Shown piece by piece: positions 34,573 through 42,640 of a stretch of DNA of 64,000 bases. The first letter of the stretch is position 1; each line of letters opens with the position of its first letter. The stretch is taken from NCBI GenBank assembly GCA_934178345.1, contig CAKPQG010000009.1, forward strand, positions 26,596 to 90,595, read 5' to 3'. Source of the DNA: an uncultured Dialister sp. Lineage in GTDB: Bacteria > Bacillota > Negativicutes > Veillonellales > Dialisteraceae. Made by a program: the position numbers and the translations under genes. The notes beneath the pieces were generated by a model that had not been told where the DNA came from, did no database searches, and saw nothing but the letters and a program-made list of their open reading frames with translations.

Positions 34573-34641
34573 TTATTTCAACATCATTACAATGAGAGTT
34601 GCAAAAGCAATCATCAGGTACAATGTTTCAAAAGTACTCAT
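34573..34641 (-). CDS. 22-aa putative holin-like type I toxin
   Basis: Codes for a 22-residue hydrophobic peptide starting MSTFETL and ending MMLK, matching the 'MSTYEAL..MIAFxTF' pattern of putative holin-like type I toxins. The ribosome site AGGAAGGAG is partly locked in a leader stem CTTCCTG-TCAAT-CAGGAAG (34652-34672 region), a usual way to delay toxin translation. A convergent RNA ends 17 bp past the stop. It would act on the inner membrane. Confidence 0.7.
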   Translation of the reverse strand: MSTFETLYLMIAFATLIVMMLK

Positions 34642-34731
34642 GACACTCAGCTCCTTCCTGATTGACAGGAAGCTTCGAACCGTCGAAGTACGTCTGATGC
34701 CATTTTATCATATTCGCCATCGTGCGCACAA

Positions 34732-34868
34732 GAAAAGGGCGGCCTTCAGGCCGCCCTTTTCCGTGAGAGTGTAAAAATAAAAGGAGATAAAGGAGTGGGA
34801 ATCCCGCTCGGGGAAAGCGGGACATATTGTGAAGGCGGAGCGGAATCCGTACATTCTCCTCCGTCTTC
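34732..34868 (-). ncRNA. Candidate small RNA (~137 nt)
   Basis: Promoter TTGCAA (34897-34902), 16-bp spacer, TGG-TATAAT (34875-34880), the same architecture as the sRNA at 17325. The RNA has a 5' stem GAAGACGGAG.../...CTCCGCCTTC, a stem CCCGCT/AGCGGG and a CU-rich single strand. It ends in a strong terminator (AAAAGGGCGGCC/GGCCGCCCTTTT, 34732-34760). A short ATG frame follows GGAGGAG too closely and runs through the terminator, so a non-coding role is favoured. Confidence 0.5.
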
Positions 34869-34966
34869 AATGCTATTATACCACACGAATTTAATTTTGC
34901 AAGCATGCTTAAATTGATTTTTTAGGCTAAGCTTATGCCAAGAGAGCTGTGTTTTATTAGAGCATG

Positions 34967-35093
34967 AAAAAAGCCGCCTGATTAACAAGCGGTTTCCCCG
35001 TGTCAGCGGTCGGCCTTTCTCATCTTTAACATTACTGGGAGGTGCCGGGCGCCACCACGCGCTACGGTATACCCTCCATACACCTATATTATA
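34967..35093 (-). ncRNA. Candidate type I antitoxin RNA, copy 2 (orphan)
   Basis: Mirrors copy 1: -10 TGC-TATAAT (35088-35093), the shared 'GAGAAAGGCCG.CCGCTGACA' core and 'CGCTTGTTAATCAGGCGGC' terminator with six Ts. No holin-like toxin frame is found facing it, so its toxin has been lost or diverged. The upstream GCATAGCC/GGCTATGC repeat (35094-35119) also acts as a rightward terminator-like hairpin. Confidence 0.6.
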
Positions 35094-35128
35094 GCATAGC
35101 CACGCAACACGCGGCTATGCTTTTTTAT

Positions 35129-35857
35129 TCATACCATCCAGCGCCGCACACGTTCTGCGAAGGCTTTGAAGAGCGGATCCATCACTTTTCCCTCCATGTT
35201 CTCCGGATGCCACTGGACGGTAGTGATGAGATCATTCTTCACGCTCTCAGTCGCTTCGACGATGCCGTCTCTGCTTCTTGCCGTAACACGCAGACCATCC
35301 GCCAGCTTCTTGATGGCTTCGCGATGGCGCGAATTCACATAGAGTCCATCCCCTAAAACATCATGCAAACGGCTGCCTGGATCGATTTCTATATAGTGGG
35401 TCGCGATGTTTCCCGGCGCTTTCTGCATATGCTGGATGGTGGCCTTGGGATTCTGTGCCTGCATGTCCTGCCAGAGCTTGCCGCCTAAGGCGACATTCAG
35501 GATCTGATGGCCGCGGCAGATGCCGAGGATCGGCTTGTCTGCTTTGAGGCAGGCTTTGATGAGCGCGATTTCGAAAATGTCTCTCTTCTCGTAGGTCGGC
35601 CCGATGCACCAGAGCGGCTCTTCTCCGTAGAAACGGGGCGCGGGATTCGGCCCGCCGGAGAGGACGAGGGCATCAAAGCTGTCTACATATTCCTCGGGGC
35701 TGGCATAATCATCATAGGCCAGAATGATGGGAAGCAGGCCGGAGCGCCCCAGCGCATTCAAAAGCGGACGCGGCGCGTAGTCCGCCATTCTCTGATTGAT
35801 CGGTTTCATATCCGCCAAGAGCGTATCAGCTGTGACGGCGACGATAGGTTTACGCAT
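35129..35857 (-). CDS. Gamma-glutamyl-gamma-aminobutyrate hydrolase family (peptidase C26)
   Basis: Class I glutamine-amidotransferase-like hydrolase with nucleophile Cys in 'GICRGHQILNV' and the His-Glu pair in 'VQWHPE'. The start at 35857 (242 aa) follows AAAGGAGTTTCTT; the longer frame to 35971 runs through GTTAGTT heptamers and is spurious. Likely substrates are gamma-glutamyl compounds as in PuuD, but specificity is not shown. Confidence 0.88.
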   Translation of the reverse strand: MRKPIVAVTADTLLADMKPINQRMADYAPRPLLNALGRSGLLPIILAYDDYASPEEYVDSFDALVLSGGPNPAPRFYGEEPLWCIGPTYEKRDIFEIALIKACLKADKPILGICRGHQILNVALGGKLWQDMQAQNPKATIQHMQKAPGNIATHYIEIDPGSRLHDVLGDGLYVNSRHREAIKKLADGLRVTARSRDGIVEATESVKNDLITTVQWHPENMEGKVMDPLFKAFAERVRRWMV

Positions 35858-35874
35858 AAGAAACTCCTTTGGAA

Positions 35875-35940
35875 AATAGTTGCTTGTTGTTAGTTGTTTG
35901 TTATTAGTTATTTTACGCCAGCAACTAGCAACTAACAACA
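35875..35940. repeat. GTTAGTT-type heptamers
   Basis: GTTGTTA/GTTGTTT/GTTATTA units and an opposed CAACTAG/CAACTAA block, forming an imperfect inverted pair. Confidence 0.65.
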
Positions 35941-35945
35941 GAGCA

Positions 35946-35976
35946 CAAAAAAGATGCTTCTTTCGAAGCATCTTTG
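35946..35976 (-). terminator. Terminator of the MarR gene
   Basis: AAAGATGCTTC-TTTC-GAAGCATCTTT. Confidence 0.85.
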
Positions 35977-35994
35977 CATGTAAAAAAACACAGA

Positions 35995-36465
35995 TTAAAT
36001 CATATCCAGATTTTTCATGATCTGCCCTAAGACACCTTTGAAGATACGCATATCGCTTTCCGATACACCTTCGTAGAAAGTCTTGTCCAGATCCTTGGCT
36101 GCCTGACGGCTCGCCTGCTCGACCTGCTTGGCTTTTTCTGTCAGGAAGAGGCGGTACTTTCTCGCATCTTCCGGCACGCGTTCCTTACGCACAAGGCCTT
36201 TGTCGATCATGGACTTCACCATGACTGTGATGGTGGGATTCGTCAGGTGCAGATGTTCTTCCAGCGTCTTCTGTGTGACCAGATCCTTCTTGTGGGTAGA
36301 AAGATAGGCAATAATCAGAGACTGGCGCGCAGTCAAACCAAACTTCTGCATGATACCGGACTGCTTCAGGAGCATTCTCTTGTGCGCCTGACCCAGATTG
36401 TAGGTCAGTCCCAGCTTGTCGCTCTTATTTAAATCTTCCGGTTTTAAATGGATCTGTCTCTTCAT
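35995..36465 (-). CDS. MarR family transcriptional regulator
   Basis: ~156-aa winged-helix regulator ('GLTARQSLIIAYLS', 'LEEHLHLTNPTITVMVKSMI', wing 'ERVPEDARKYRLFLT'). The ATG at 36465 follows AGGTGAGG; a GTG three codons upstream is possible. Target genes are not evident; autoregulation at the AT-rich promoter (-10 TATAAT at 36534-36539) is likely. Confidence 0.88.
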   Translation of the reverse strand: MKRQIHLKPEDLNKSDKLGLTYNLGQAHKRMLLKQSGIMQKFGLTARQSLIIAYLSTHKKDLVTQKTLEEHLHLTNPTITVMVKSMIDKGLVRKERVPEDARKYRLFLTEKAKQVEQASRQAAKDLDKTFYEGVSESDMRIFKGVLGQIMKNLDMI

Positions 36466-36598
36466 ACCCCTCACCTTGCTGCTGTCTAAAATGGATAAAA
36501 TAACACCTGAATTTCACGAATAGAATTTTATATATTATACACTATTTCCGTCCCGCAGTCACATTAGAAATTATATATAATATGCGAAATCGGAATGA

Positions 36599-37057
36599 TT
36601 ACAACGGAAGCGGGCTCTTGTCCTGCATGATGCTTTTCTTGCACTCGGAGACGCTCCATCGGTCGTCCCTGTCAATGCGTGCGCGATACTCTTTCTCTCC
36701 GGACGAAATCAGGAAATAGACCTCTCCCATCGACTCTTCACGCACCACGGAGAAGCGGCCGGCGCCGGGAAGGTATCCCTGCCAGACCACGCAGCCATTC
36801 TGACGAATGGAAAGCTCCGTCGTCTGGTGATCCGCTGTCAAATGGAACTCGATCAGCCGACCGAAGCCGTCATTGAAATAGAGCGTCGTCTCCCCTCGCA
36901 TCGCGGATGGCTCGACGGAAATCGCTGATGAGTACATGTATTCGCTCGTCAAGCCCGCTTCTGCCAGATAGGAGGGCATCCCTCCCGCGGCCGATGCCCC
37001 GGTGAATGGCGCCACCGCAAGTGCCAGCAGAAGCGCGGCGAAAACCTTTTGCTTCAT
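36599..37057 (-). CDS. Secreted/periplasmic hypothetical protein
   Basis: 152 aa with a signal peptide (residues 1-~24, ending 'GASAAG') and a small beta-rich domain ('FNDGFGRLIEFHLTAD', 'GEVYFLISSGEKEYRARI'). GGGAGGGG precedes the ATG. A TATAAT -10 box is at 37097-37102. Unrecognised family; it neighbours but does not overlap the MarR gene on the same strand. Confidence 0.7.
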   Translation of the reverse strand: MKQKVFAALLLALAVAPFTGASAAGGMPSYLAEAGLTSEYMYSSAISVEPSAMRGETTLYFNDGFGRLIEFHLTADHQTTELSIRQNGCVVWQGYLPGAGRFSVVREESMGEVYFLISSGEKEYRARIDRDDRWSVSECKKSIMQDKSPLPL

Positions 37058-37244
37058 GCCGACCCCTCCCTGACGAATCATAACGATGTTTTATATATTA
37101 TATAACAAATAGGAATATTTCGATAGGAACACACTTTTTCGCTCGATTTCCATAGTAAGCTACATAGTATCGAATGAATCACGATTTATTGTAAATACGT
37201 ATAGAAATATTCTATTGGAAAGATTGAGGGGATTCTATGAGAGT

Positions 37245-37383
37245 TGTAGGTTCAATGGGTTCAGAAGGTTCAACAGGTTCTCCATTTTACAAGGAATAAT
37301 ATATGCTGCGGCGCTTTCCAATGATGCTGCGCCGCACCACCCCCGTTGAACCCTTTGAACCTGTAGAACCTGCTAACCCCTTC
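37245..37383. repeat. 9-bp repeats and hairpin module
   Basis: GGTTCAATG/GGTTCAGAA/GGTTCAACA nonamers, GCGGCGC...GCGCCGC hairpin, then the reverse GTTGAACCC-type nonamers. The 37103-37244 part is AT-rich with no feature seen. Confidence 0.7.
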
Positions 37384-37878
37384 TCAAATCTTCGCCAGCC
37401 AGCGCATCTGGTACCACACGACGTCGCCGTGGGTGGAAGAGGAAATGCCTTCGTTTTCAAAACCGAAGGACGCATAGTAGTGCACAAGGCGATCCTTACA
37501 GGTGAGAACGATGCCCGATTTCCCTTCCTCTTTCGCCTGCGCCTGAAACGCACGGATGAGGCGGCCTGCGCAGCCCTGGCAGCGGTACGCGGGGATGGTG
37601 TTCAGCCCGAAAATCATCTGCCACGCGCCCGCCTCGTCGTGAAGCGCAGCGTCCTCGTACATTTCATCGCGCAAATCCTTCTCCCCCGCCGTCATGCCGT
37701 CGATGAAGCCGACGAGTTTCCCGTCTGCGTAAAGCAGGAGAAAATGGTTCGGGTACACGGAAAGGCGGCTCCGTATCTGCTCTGCCGTCGCCGCCTCGGC
37801 CTTCGGAAAACATTCCGCTTCGACCGCCGCCAGCGCCTCCGCGTCATCAATCGTCCCTTTGCGAATGGTATAGCTCAT
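37384..37878 (-). CDS. GNAT family N-acetyltransferase
   Basis: 164 aa, GNAT fold with acetyl-CoA loop 'YRCQGCAGRLIRAFQ' (Q/RxxGxG/A-type, ~residues 98-112) and C-terminal 'YYASFGFENEG'. Substrate cannot be predicted. Isolated gene. Confidence 0.88.
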   Translation of the reverse strand: MSYTIRKGTIDDAEALAAVEAECFPKAEAATAEQIRSRLSVYPNHFLLLYADGKLVGFIDGMTAGEKDLRDEMYEDAALHDEAGAWQMIFGLNTIPAYRCQGCAGRLIRAFQAQAKEEGKSGIVLTCKDRLVHYYASFGFENEGISSSTHGDVVWYQMRWLAKI

Positions 37879-37924
37879 GGATTATCCGTCCTTTCCTTTG
37901 CTTATATCACGTGCTCCATTATAT

Positions 37925-38165
37925 AGGGTTCAGTGTTCTGGGGTCAAGGGTGGGATGAGTGGCTAGTGACTGGGGACTAAATGCCACTTTCGGGCATCGC
38001 CTTATTTATACTCTGCGGCGCTTCCATATTTTTATGCGCCGCACCAGCACTCCTAACTCCTCACTCCTCACTCCTAACTGGTGAGCAAAGCTTTCATCCA
38101 CAATCAGTGAACGAGCCGCCCCACGAGCTAATCCTGAACCCGTCAGCCTGAACCCCAAACCCTTC
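37925..38165. repeat. Intergenic repeat mosaic
   Basis: GGGTTCA fragment, GTGACTG/GGGACTA heptamers, 'TTCGGGCATCGCC', GCGGCGC hairpin and ACTCCTA/ACTCCTC heptamers (38046-38080). Confidence 0.75.
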
Positions 38166-38173
38166 TTTTATGC

Positions 38174-38179
38174 TATAAT
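38174..38179 (+). promoter_or_regulatory. Extended -10 promoter of the BI-1 gene
   Basis: ATGC-TATAAT 64 bp before the start. Confidence 0.6.
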
Positions 38180-38242
38180 AGAGACAGGAATGGATATCCC
38201 ATCGGATCCCCGATGATTCTATTTTTTGAAAGGAGAATTCCT

Positions 38243-38956
38243 ATGAACTCGTTCAACAACGACATGGCCTGGGAGCGGGAGAAGTCCCTCTCCATCAATA
38301 TGCCCGGCCTCATGAAAGACATCTATCTCTGGGTCGCTATTGCCCTTGCCATCACCGGCTTCACCGCGTACACCGTATCAGGCAGTCCTGTGCTACTCTC
38401 TCTGGTTTTCGCCGGCAAATTCACGATGTGGGCGCTCCTCATCGCGACGGTCGCCCTCGTATGGCACCTTTCTTCTGCGGTTGCCCGCATGTCCCTCAAA
38501 AAAGCGGCGGCCATGTACATCATCTATGCCGTCCTGAACGGTGCGATGATGGCCTCCATTTTCCTTGTTTACACCATGACCTCTATCGCGAGCGTCTTCT
38601 TCATCACCGCAGGCACCTTCGCCGTCATGTCTGCCTATGGCTACCTCACGAAGACTGACCTTTCGAAGATGGGAAATCTGTGCCTCATGGGGCTTTTCGG
38701 ACTTATCATCGCTACGGTGGTGAATCTTTTCCTCGATAACTCTTTCCTGGAAATGATCCTCGCCTACGCAGGCATCCTGATCTTCGTCGGCCTCACCGCT
38801 TATGATACGAAGCGCATCCGCGAGATCGCTTTCGCCAACAACACGAACACCACCGATGAAGGTGTGAAGCTCGCCATCCTCTGCGCGCTCACCCTCTACC
38901 TCGACTTCATCAATCTCTTCATCTACATGCTTCGGATCTTCGGGGAGAAGAAGTAA
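38243..38956 (+). CDS. Bax inhibitor-1/YccA family membrane protein
   Basis: 237 aa with seven membrane helices and the family's 'YLWVAIALAITGFTAY' and 'GLTAYDTKRIRE' motifs. Known members are pH-gated calcium-leak channels or FtsH modulators. The ATG at 38243 follows AAAGGAG; the frame 30 bp longer lacks a ribosome site. Confidence 0.92.
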   Translation: MNSFNNDMAWEREKSLSINMPGLMKDIYLWVAIALAITGFTAYTVSGSPVLLSLVFAGKFTMWALLIATVALVWHLSSAVARMSLKKAAAMYIIYAVLNGAMMASIFLVYTMTSIASVFFITAGTFAVMSAYGYLTKTDLSKMGNLCLMGLFGLIIATVVNLFLDNSFLEMILAYAGILIFVGLTAYDTKRIREIAFANNTNTTDEGVKLAILCALTLYLDFINLFIYMLRIFGEKK

Positions 38957-38964
38957 ATAGAGCT

Positions 38965-39181
38965 TCAGGGTTAGCCCCTCGGGCGTGCCGTCCTTTGATT
39001 GCGTACGAAAGTGGTTCAGCGGGTTCTATGGGTTCAAAAGGTTCAACGGGTTTCCCATCTTTGGGATAATGTATTTTAATAGATTAAAAATTTCGCGGCG
39101 CTTCTATTTTATGATGCACCGCACTACCCCTGTTGAACCCTCAGAACCTGTAGAACCCATTGAACCTATTCCTCCTCAATC
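38965..39181. repeat. GGTTCNNNG nonamers and hairpin module
   Basis: GGTTAGCCCC module, four 9-bp units (GGTTCAGCG, GGTTCTATG, GGTTCAAAA, GGTTCAACG, ~39013-39049), GCGGCGC hairpin and the opposed nonamers (39130-39170). Confidence 0.75.
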
Positions 39182-39213
39182 AAAAAAGCACAGGCTTTCG
39201 CCTGTGCTTTTTT
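39182..39213 (-). terminator. Terminator of divIVA (bidirectional)
   Basis: AAAAAGCACAGGC-TTTC-GCCTGTGCTTTTT. Confidence 0.9.
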
Positions 39214-39223
39214 GATGCATTCT

Positions 39224-39940
39224 TTATTTCTTTTCTTCGGTTTTCGGCTCTTCTGCCTTGGCTTCTTCCTCTGCCGGAGCCGGTTCTTCGGTCGGTGTTT
39301 CTTCAGCTTCCGGTGCCGGCTCTTCCGCCGGAGCTGCGGTTTCTTCCGCCGGTTCTTCTACGGGCGTTTCTTCCGCAGGAGCGGCTTCATCCGGTGCTTC
39401 TTCCGCTGGAATTTCCTCTGCCGGTGCGTCTGCCGGCGCTTCTTCCTTCGGCAACTCGACAGCCGGATAAGCATAGCCCGGGACGACAGGAGCCTTCAGA
39501 TTTTCCAGCGCATCGATGGATGCCAGCGCAAGCTCCAGATCTTTGCGGATCTTGCTGACGTAGTTCTTCATATTTCCTTCCGTATGGATCATGGTCTCAG
39601 CCAGGCGGCGGCGGTAGTCTTCCGCATCCTTCACCTGTCTGGCGCCTTCCATCTTTGCATTGGAGATCAGGATATCCGCATTTCTCTTCGCGTTCTTCTT
39701 GACGTTCTCAGCGGTATCCTTGGCAAGCTGGAGCGTCGCCGTCATGGTATCCGAGATCCTCTCATAGTTGGAGAGATTCACTTTCATCTGGTCCATTTCT
39801 TCTTCCATCTCGCGATGCTCACGATAGATCTGCTCGTAGTCAGTGACGATCTGGCGCAGGAAATCATTGACCTCTTCCTCGCTGTAGCCGCGCAGGCCTT
39901 TGGAGAAAGTTTTATTATGAATGTCCATTGGTGTAATCAT
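39224..39940 (-). CDS. divIVA: DivIVA domain protein with acidic Pro/Ala/Glu tail
   Basis: 238 aa. The N-terminus has the membrane-curvature-sensing DivIVA block 'KTFSKGLRGYSEEEVNDFL', followed by a coiled coil (~25-150). The last ~75 residues are a low-complexity tail of E-E-P/A-P-A-E repeats. DivIVA organises poles and division sites in Gram-positive lineages, so its presence beside outer-membrane machinery fits a diderm Firmicute. The tail length is probably variable between strains. Confidence 0.9.
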   Translation of the reverse strand: MITPMDIHNKTFSKGLRGYSEEEVNDFLRQIVTDYEQIYREHREMEEEMDQMKVNLSNYERISDTMTATLQLAKDTAENVKKNAKRNADILISNAKMEGARQVKDAEDYRRRLAETMIHTEGNMKNYVSKIRKDLELALASIDALENLKAPVVPGYAYPAVELPKEEAPADAPAEEIPAEEAPDEAAPAEETPVEEPAEETAAPAEEPAPEAEETPTEEPAPAEEEAKAEEPKTEEKK

Positions 39941-40004
39941 AGCTTTGCCTCCTTGGGGAACTTTCTTCTATTGTACTTGCTTTGCGCTGTTTAGGCAAGG
40001 AGCG

Positions 40005-40215
40005 GGGAAGGTTCAGGGGTACCGGGAGCGTGCTGCCCCTTGATTGCGTGTGAAAGCTCTGCTTGAATTAGGAATGAGGAATTAGGAATTAGGAATGGTG
40101 GTGCGGCGCATAAAAATCAGAAGCGCCGCGGAGTATAAATAGGGCGATGCCCGAAAGTGGCATTCAAGTCACTAGTCACTAGCTACTAGCTACTAGCTAC
40201 CAGCTACTAATCCCC
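40005..40215. repeat. Intergenic repeat mosaic
   Basis: GGTTCAGGGG, CCCCTTGATTGCG module, AATTAGG/AATGAGG heptamers (40073-40100), GCGGCGC hairpin, 'GGGCGATGCCC', then CTAGTCA/CTAGCTA heptamers that form the aminotransferase stop. Confidence 0.8.
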
Positions 40216-41337
40216 AGCCACCCGCCTGATAAACTCACTCACCGCATCCAGCCCTTTTTTCAGGACGTCCTGCTCGTGTCCGTAGCCGACACGGAAAGAG
40301 AATGGCTCATCGAAGCAGTCGCCGGGGACGCAGAAAGCGCCTGTCTCCTCATACATGCGGCGGCAGAAATCGCGCGAGCCGATGGGAAGATCGTAATGCA
40401 CGAGCGCCATGGTACCGGCCGTCGGCTTCACATAAGAGACATGCGGCTCCCCTTCCACCCAGCCGTCCAGGATGGGAAGATTGGCTGCCAGAATGGCGCG
40501 GTTTCTTGCGAGGATCTTTTCTTTGTGCGCCAAGGCGAGCGCCGCGACCTCCTCGTCGAAGAGCCCGCAGCTCACAAGGTCATAGTCCCGCACACGGCGA
40601 AACTGGGCGAGCGCCTGCCGGTCATGGGTCGCAAGCCAGCCGAGACGAAGCCCGGCCAGCGAAAAGGCCTTCGACATCGATCCGGTCGCGATCCCCTTCT
40701 CATAGAGATCGCAAACGGAGGGAGAGCGCGCTCCGTCAATGGAAACGCCGCTGTACACCTCATCGCAGAAAAGGTATGCGCCACTCTGCCGCGCGATGGT
40801 GACGATGTCCTTCATCATGTCCGATGGGATCAGAGTGCCCGTCGGATTGTTCGGATTGTTGAGGCAGATCATGCGCACGCCGCGCGCCGCTGCCTGCGAA
40901 AGCTCATCAAGGTCCGGCAGATAGCCATTCTCTCTTCGAAGGCGCAGCACCGTCACCTCCGCTCCGAGCGCTTCCGGTGCAGAGTAAAACTGCTGATAGC
41001 TCGGGGAGAATGCGATCACGCGATCCCCCGGGCGAATGAGCGAGAAGAAAATGTGCTGATTCCCACCCGTCGCACCATGCTCCGTCAGGATTTCCTCCGG
41101 AGAAATGCTCTCATAGAGACGGCTGATTTCCTTCTTGACCTTCTCCGAGCCGAAGATGGTGCCGTATGTCTGCTCTCTTGCAAAAAAGCGCTCCATGAAA
41201 TCTGCGCGATCCTCGCCCGCCAGCGAAAAGAGTTCTGTGAGCGAGAGAGGCTTCGCGCAGGTGTCCGTGATATTGTACTTGGCGCCTTCTTCGTACTGGT
41301 CCATCCAGCTTTCGACGCCGAACTGTGAAACGATCAT
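40207..41337 (-). CDS. Pyridoxal-phosphate aminotransferase, class I/II
   Basis: 376 aa, fold type I, with 'NNPNNPTG', the aspartate loop 'FCDEVYSGV' and the PLP lysine in 'SMSKAFSLAGLRLGW'. It resembles aspartate/aromatic aminotransferases; the exact amino acid is not predictable. Its TAG stop belongs to the GGGATTAGTAGCTGG heptamers. Confidence 0.9.
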   Translation of the reverse strand: MIVSQFGVESWMDQYEEGAKYNITDTCAKPLSLTELFSLAGEDRADFMERFFAREQTYGTIFGSEKVKKEISRLYESISPEEILTEHGATGGNQHIFFSLIRPGDRVIAFSPSYQQFYSAPEALGAEVTVLRLRRENGYLPDLDELSQAAARGVRMICLNNPNNPTGTLIPSDMMKDIVTIARQSGAYLFCDEVYSGVSIDGARSPSVCDLYEKGIATGSMSKAFSLAGLRLGWLATHDRQALAQFRRVRDYDLVSCGLFDEEVAALALAHKEKILARNRAILAANLPILDGWVEGEPHVSYVKPTAGTMALVHYDLPIGSRDFCRRMYEETGAFCVPGDCFDEPFSFRVGYGHEQDVLKKGLDAVSEFIRRVAGD

Positions 41338-41361
41338 AAGGATACTCCGTAGAAATATGAG

Positions 41362-41647
41362 TGAATAGGGTTCAGGGTTAGCCTGTGGGGCGCGCCGTTC
41401 CTTGATTGGGGATGAAAGCTCGACCTGAATGAGGAATTAGGAATGAGGAATTAGGAATGAAGGTGGCGGCTTCGCCGCAAATATATATGGGGCGATGCCC
41501 GAAAGTGGTATGTAAGTCACCAGTCACTCGAGACTCCTAATCCCTAGCCACTAATCCCTAGCTACCAGTCACAAGTCACCAGTCACTAGCCACTCATACC
41601 TGCTTTCAAACTTCAGGGTTAGCCCTTGGGGCGGCTCGCCCCTTGGG
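41362..41647. repeat. Intergenic repeat mosaic (complete example)
   Basis: A clear full series: GGGTTCAGGGTTAGCC, CCTTGATTG module, AATGAGG/AATTAGG heptamers, GGCGGCTTCGCCGC hairpin, 'GGGCGATGCCCGAAAGTGG', CACCAGT/CTCCTAA/CCCTAGC heptamers, 'TGCTTTCAAACTT', then GGGTTAGCCC...GGGGCGGCTCGCCCC, which supplies the next gene's stop. Confidence 0.85.
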
Positions 41648-42130
41648 CTAACCCTCTTCGCTCTCCCAATTCTTGCACACATCGACCCAGCCCTCGGATC
41701 CGGATGCGGACTCGAGCTCGGGGATCGAGAGGCGCACAGCGCTGTGGTCTGTGCCTGCTGCCGGATAGACGATGTCGAAACGCTGCAAAGACACATCAAG
41801 GTAGACCGGCACGCCCTCGGGCAGACAGAAGGGACACACGCCGCCGGGGCGGTGGCCGATATACTGCTCGCACTCCGCGCCGGGGATCATCTTCGCCTTC
41901 TTGTGGAAGGTCATCTTGAATTTGTGATTATCCACTTTGGCATCTCCCGCCACGACGATGATGAGCGGCTTGTCATCCAGAAGAAAGGACATCGTCTTCG
42001 CGATGCGCGCCTCCTCCGTCCCGAGTGCCTGCGCCGCCAGCGCCACCGTCGCCGATGACTCCTCAAGATCCATACAGCGATCCCCCATGCCGAGGGTCTC
42101 AAAATATTCTTTTACTTTTTCAAAGGACAT
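41648..42130 (-). CDS. YbaK/EbsC-family aminoacyl-tRNA deacylase
   Basis: ~160-aa YbaK/ProX-type protein with 'RIAKTMSFLLDDKPLIIVVAGD', 'GHRPGGVCPFCLPEGVPVYLD' and a conserved Lys. Such proteins hydrolyse mischarged tRNA-Pro or similar species. Start at ATG 42130 (GTG at 42139 is an alternative). The TAG stop lies in a GGGTTAGCCC repeat. Confidence 0.88.
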   Translation of the reverse strand: MSFEKVKEYFETLGMGDRCMDLEESSATVALAAQALGTEEARIAKTMSFLLDDKPLIIVVAGDAKVDNHKFKMTFHKKAKMIPGAECEQYIGHRPGGVCPFCLPEGVPVYLDVSLQRFDIVYPAAGTDHSAVRLSIPELESASGSEGWVDVCKNWESEEG

Positions 42131-42149
42131 CGTATGCACTTCTTTCGTA

Positions 42150-42605
42150 TAAATGGGGGACTAGTGACTGGTGACTAGTGACTGGTGGCTGGGGATTAGG
42201 GATTAGGATCCGCGAGTGGCTGGTAGCTGGGGACTAGGGACTAGGGACTGGTGACTGGTGGCTCTCTCGCACTGTCATTTCGAGCAGAGCGAGAAATCCT
42301 TGTCATTCGCGGTCTGGGACTCACGCTTTTTCCATGTGTGCCGCGCACCTCTCCGCTTTCCTCATCTGTCTTTCCTGCCGCCTGTGCCCTATCCGCCCCT
42401 ACGGGGCACCTTCCCCTCGAGGGGAAGGCTGACGATACGAGGGAAACCTATCTCCGCAGACCTTCGGGCATCGCTTCATATATACTCGCGGCGAAGCCGC
42501 CACCACCATTTCTCATTTCTCATTTCTCATTTCTCATTCAAGCGAGGCTTCCATCCCCAATGAAGGGACAGCACGCCCCGTGGGCTAACTCTCCCCCTTC
42601 ATTGA
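42150..42605. repeat. Intergenic repeat mosaic
   Basis: GTGACTA/GGGATTA heptamers (42160-42260), the TGTCATTTCGAGC...GCGGTCTGGG module (~42272-42365), a CCCCTCGAGGGG palindrome, 'TTCGGGCATCGC', GGCGAAGCCGCC hairpin and CATTTCT heptamers. Confidence 0.8.
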
Positions 42606-42611
42606 CAACAA

Positions 42612-42640
42612 AGAGCTGTGCGCTGCACAGCTCCCTTTTT
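42612..42640 (-). terminator. Terminator of the membrane-protein gene
   Basis: GAGCTGTGC-GCT-GCACAGCTC with a flanking T run. Confidence 0.8.

Noticed and set aside
34628..34906. 92-residue minus-strand frame over the sRNA at 34732-34868
   Set aside because: It reads through a strong terminator and starts upstream of the predicted transcription start.
37303..37926. 207-residue plus-strand frame opposite the acetyltransferase
   Set aside because: It is a shadow of the GNAT gene extended through nonamer repeats.
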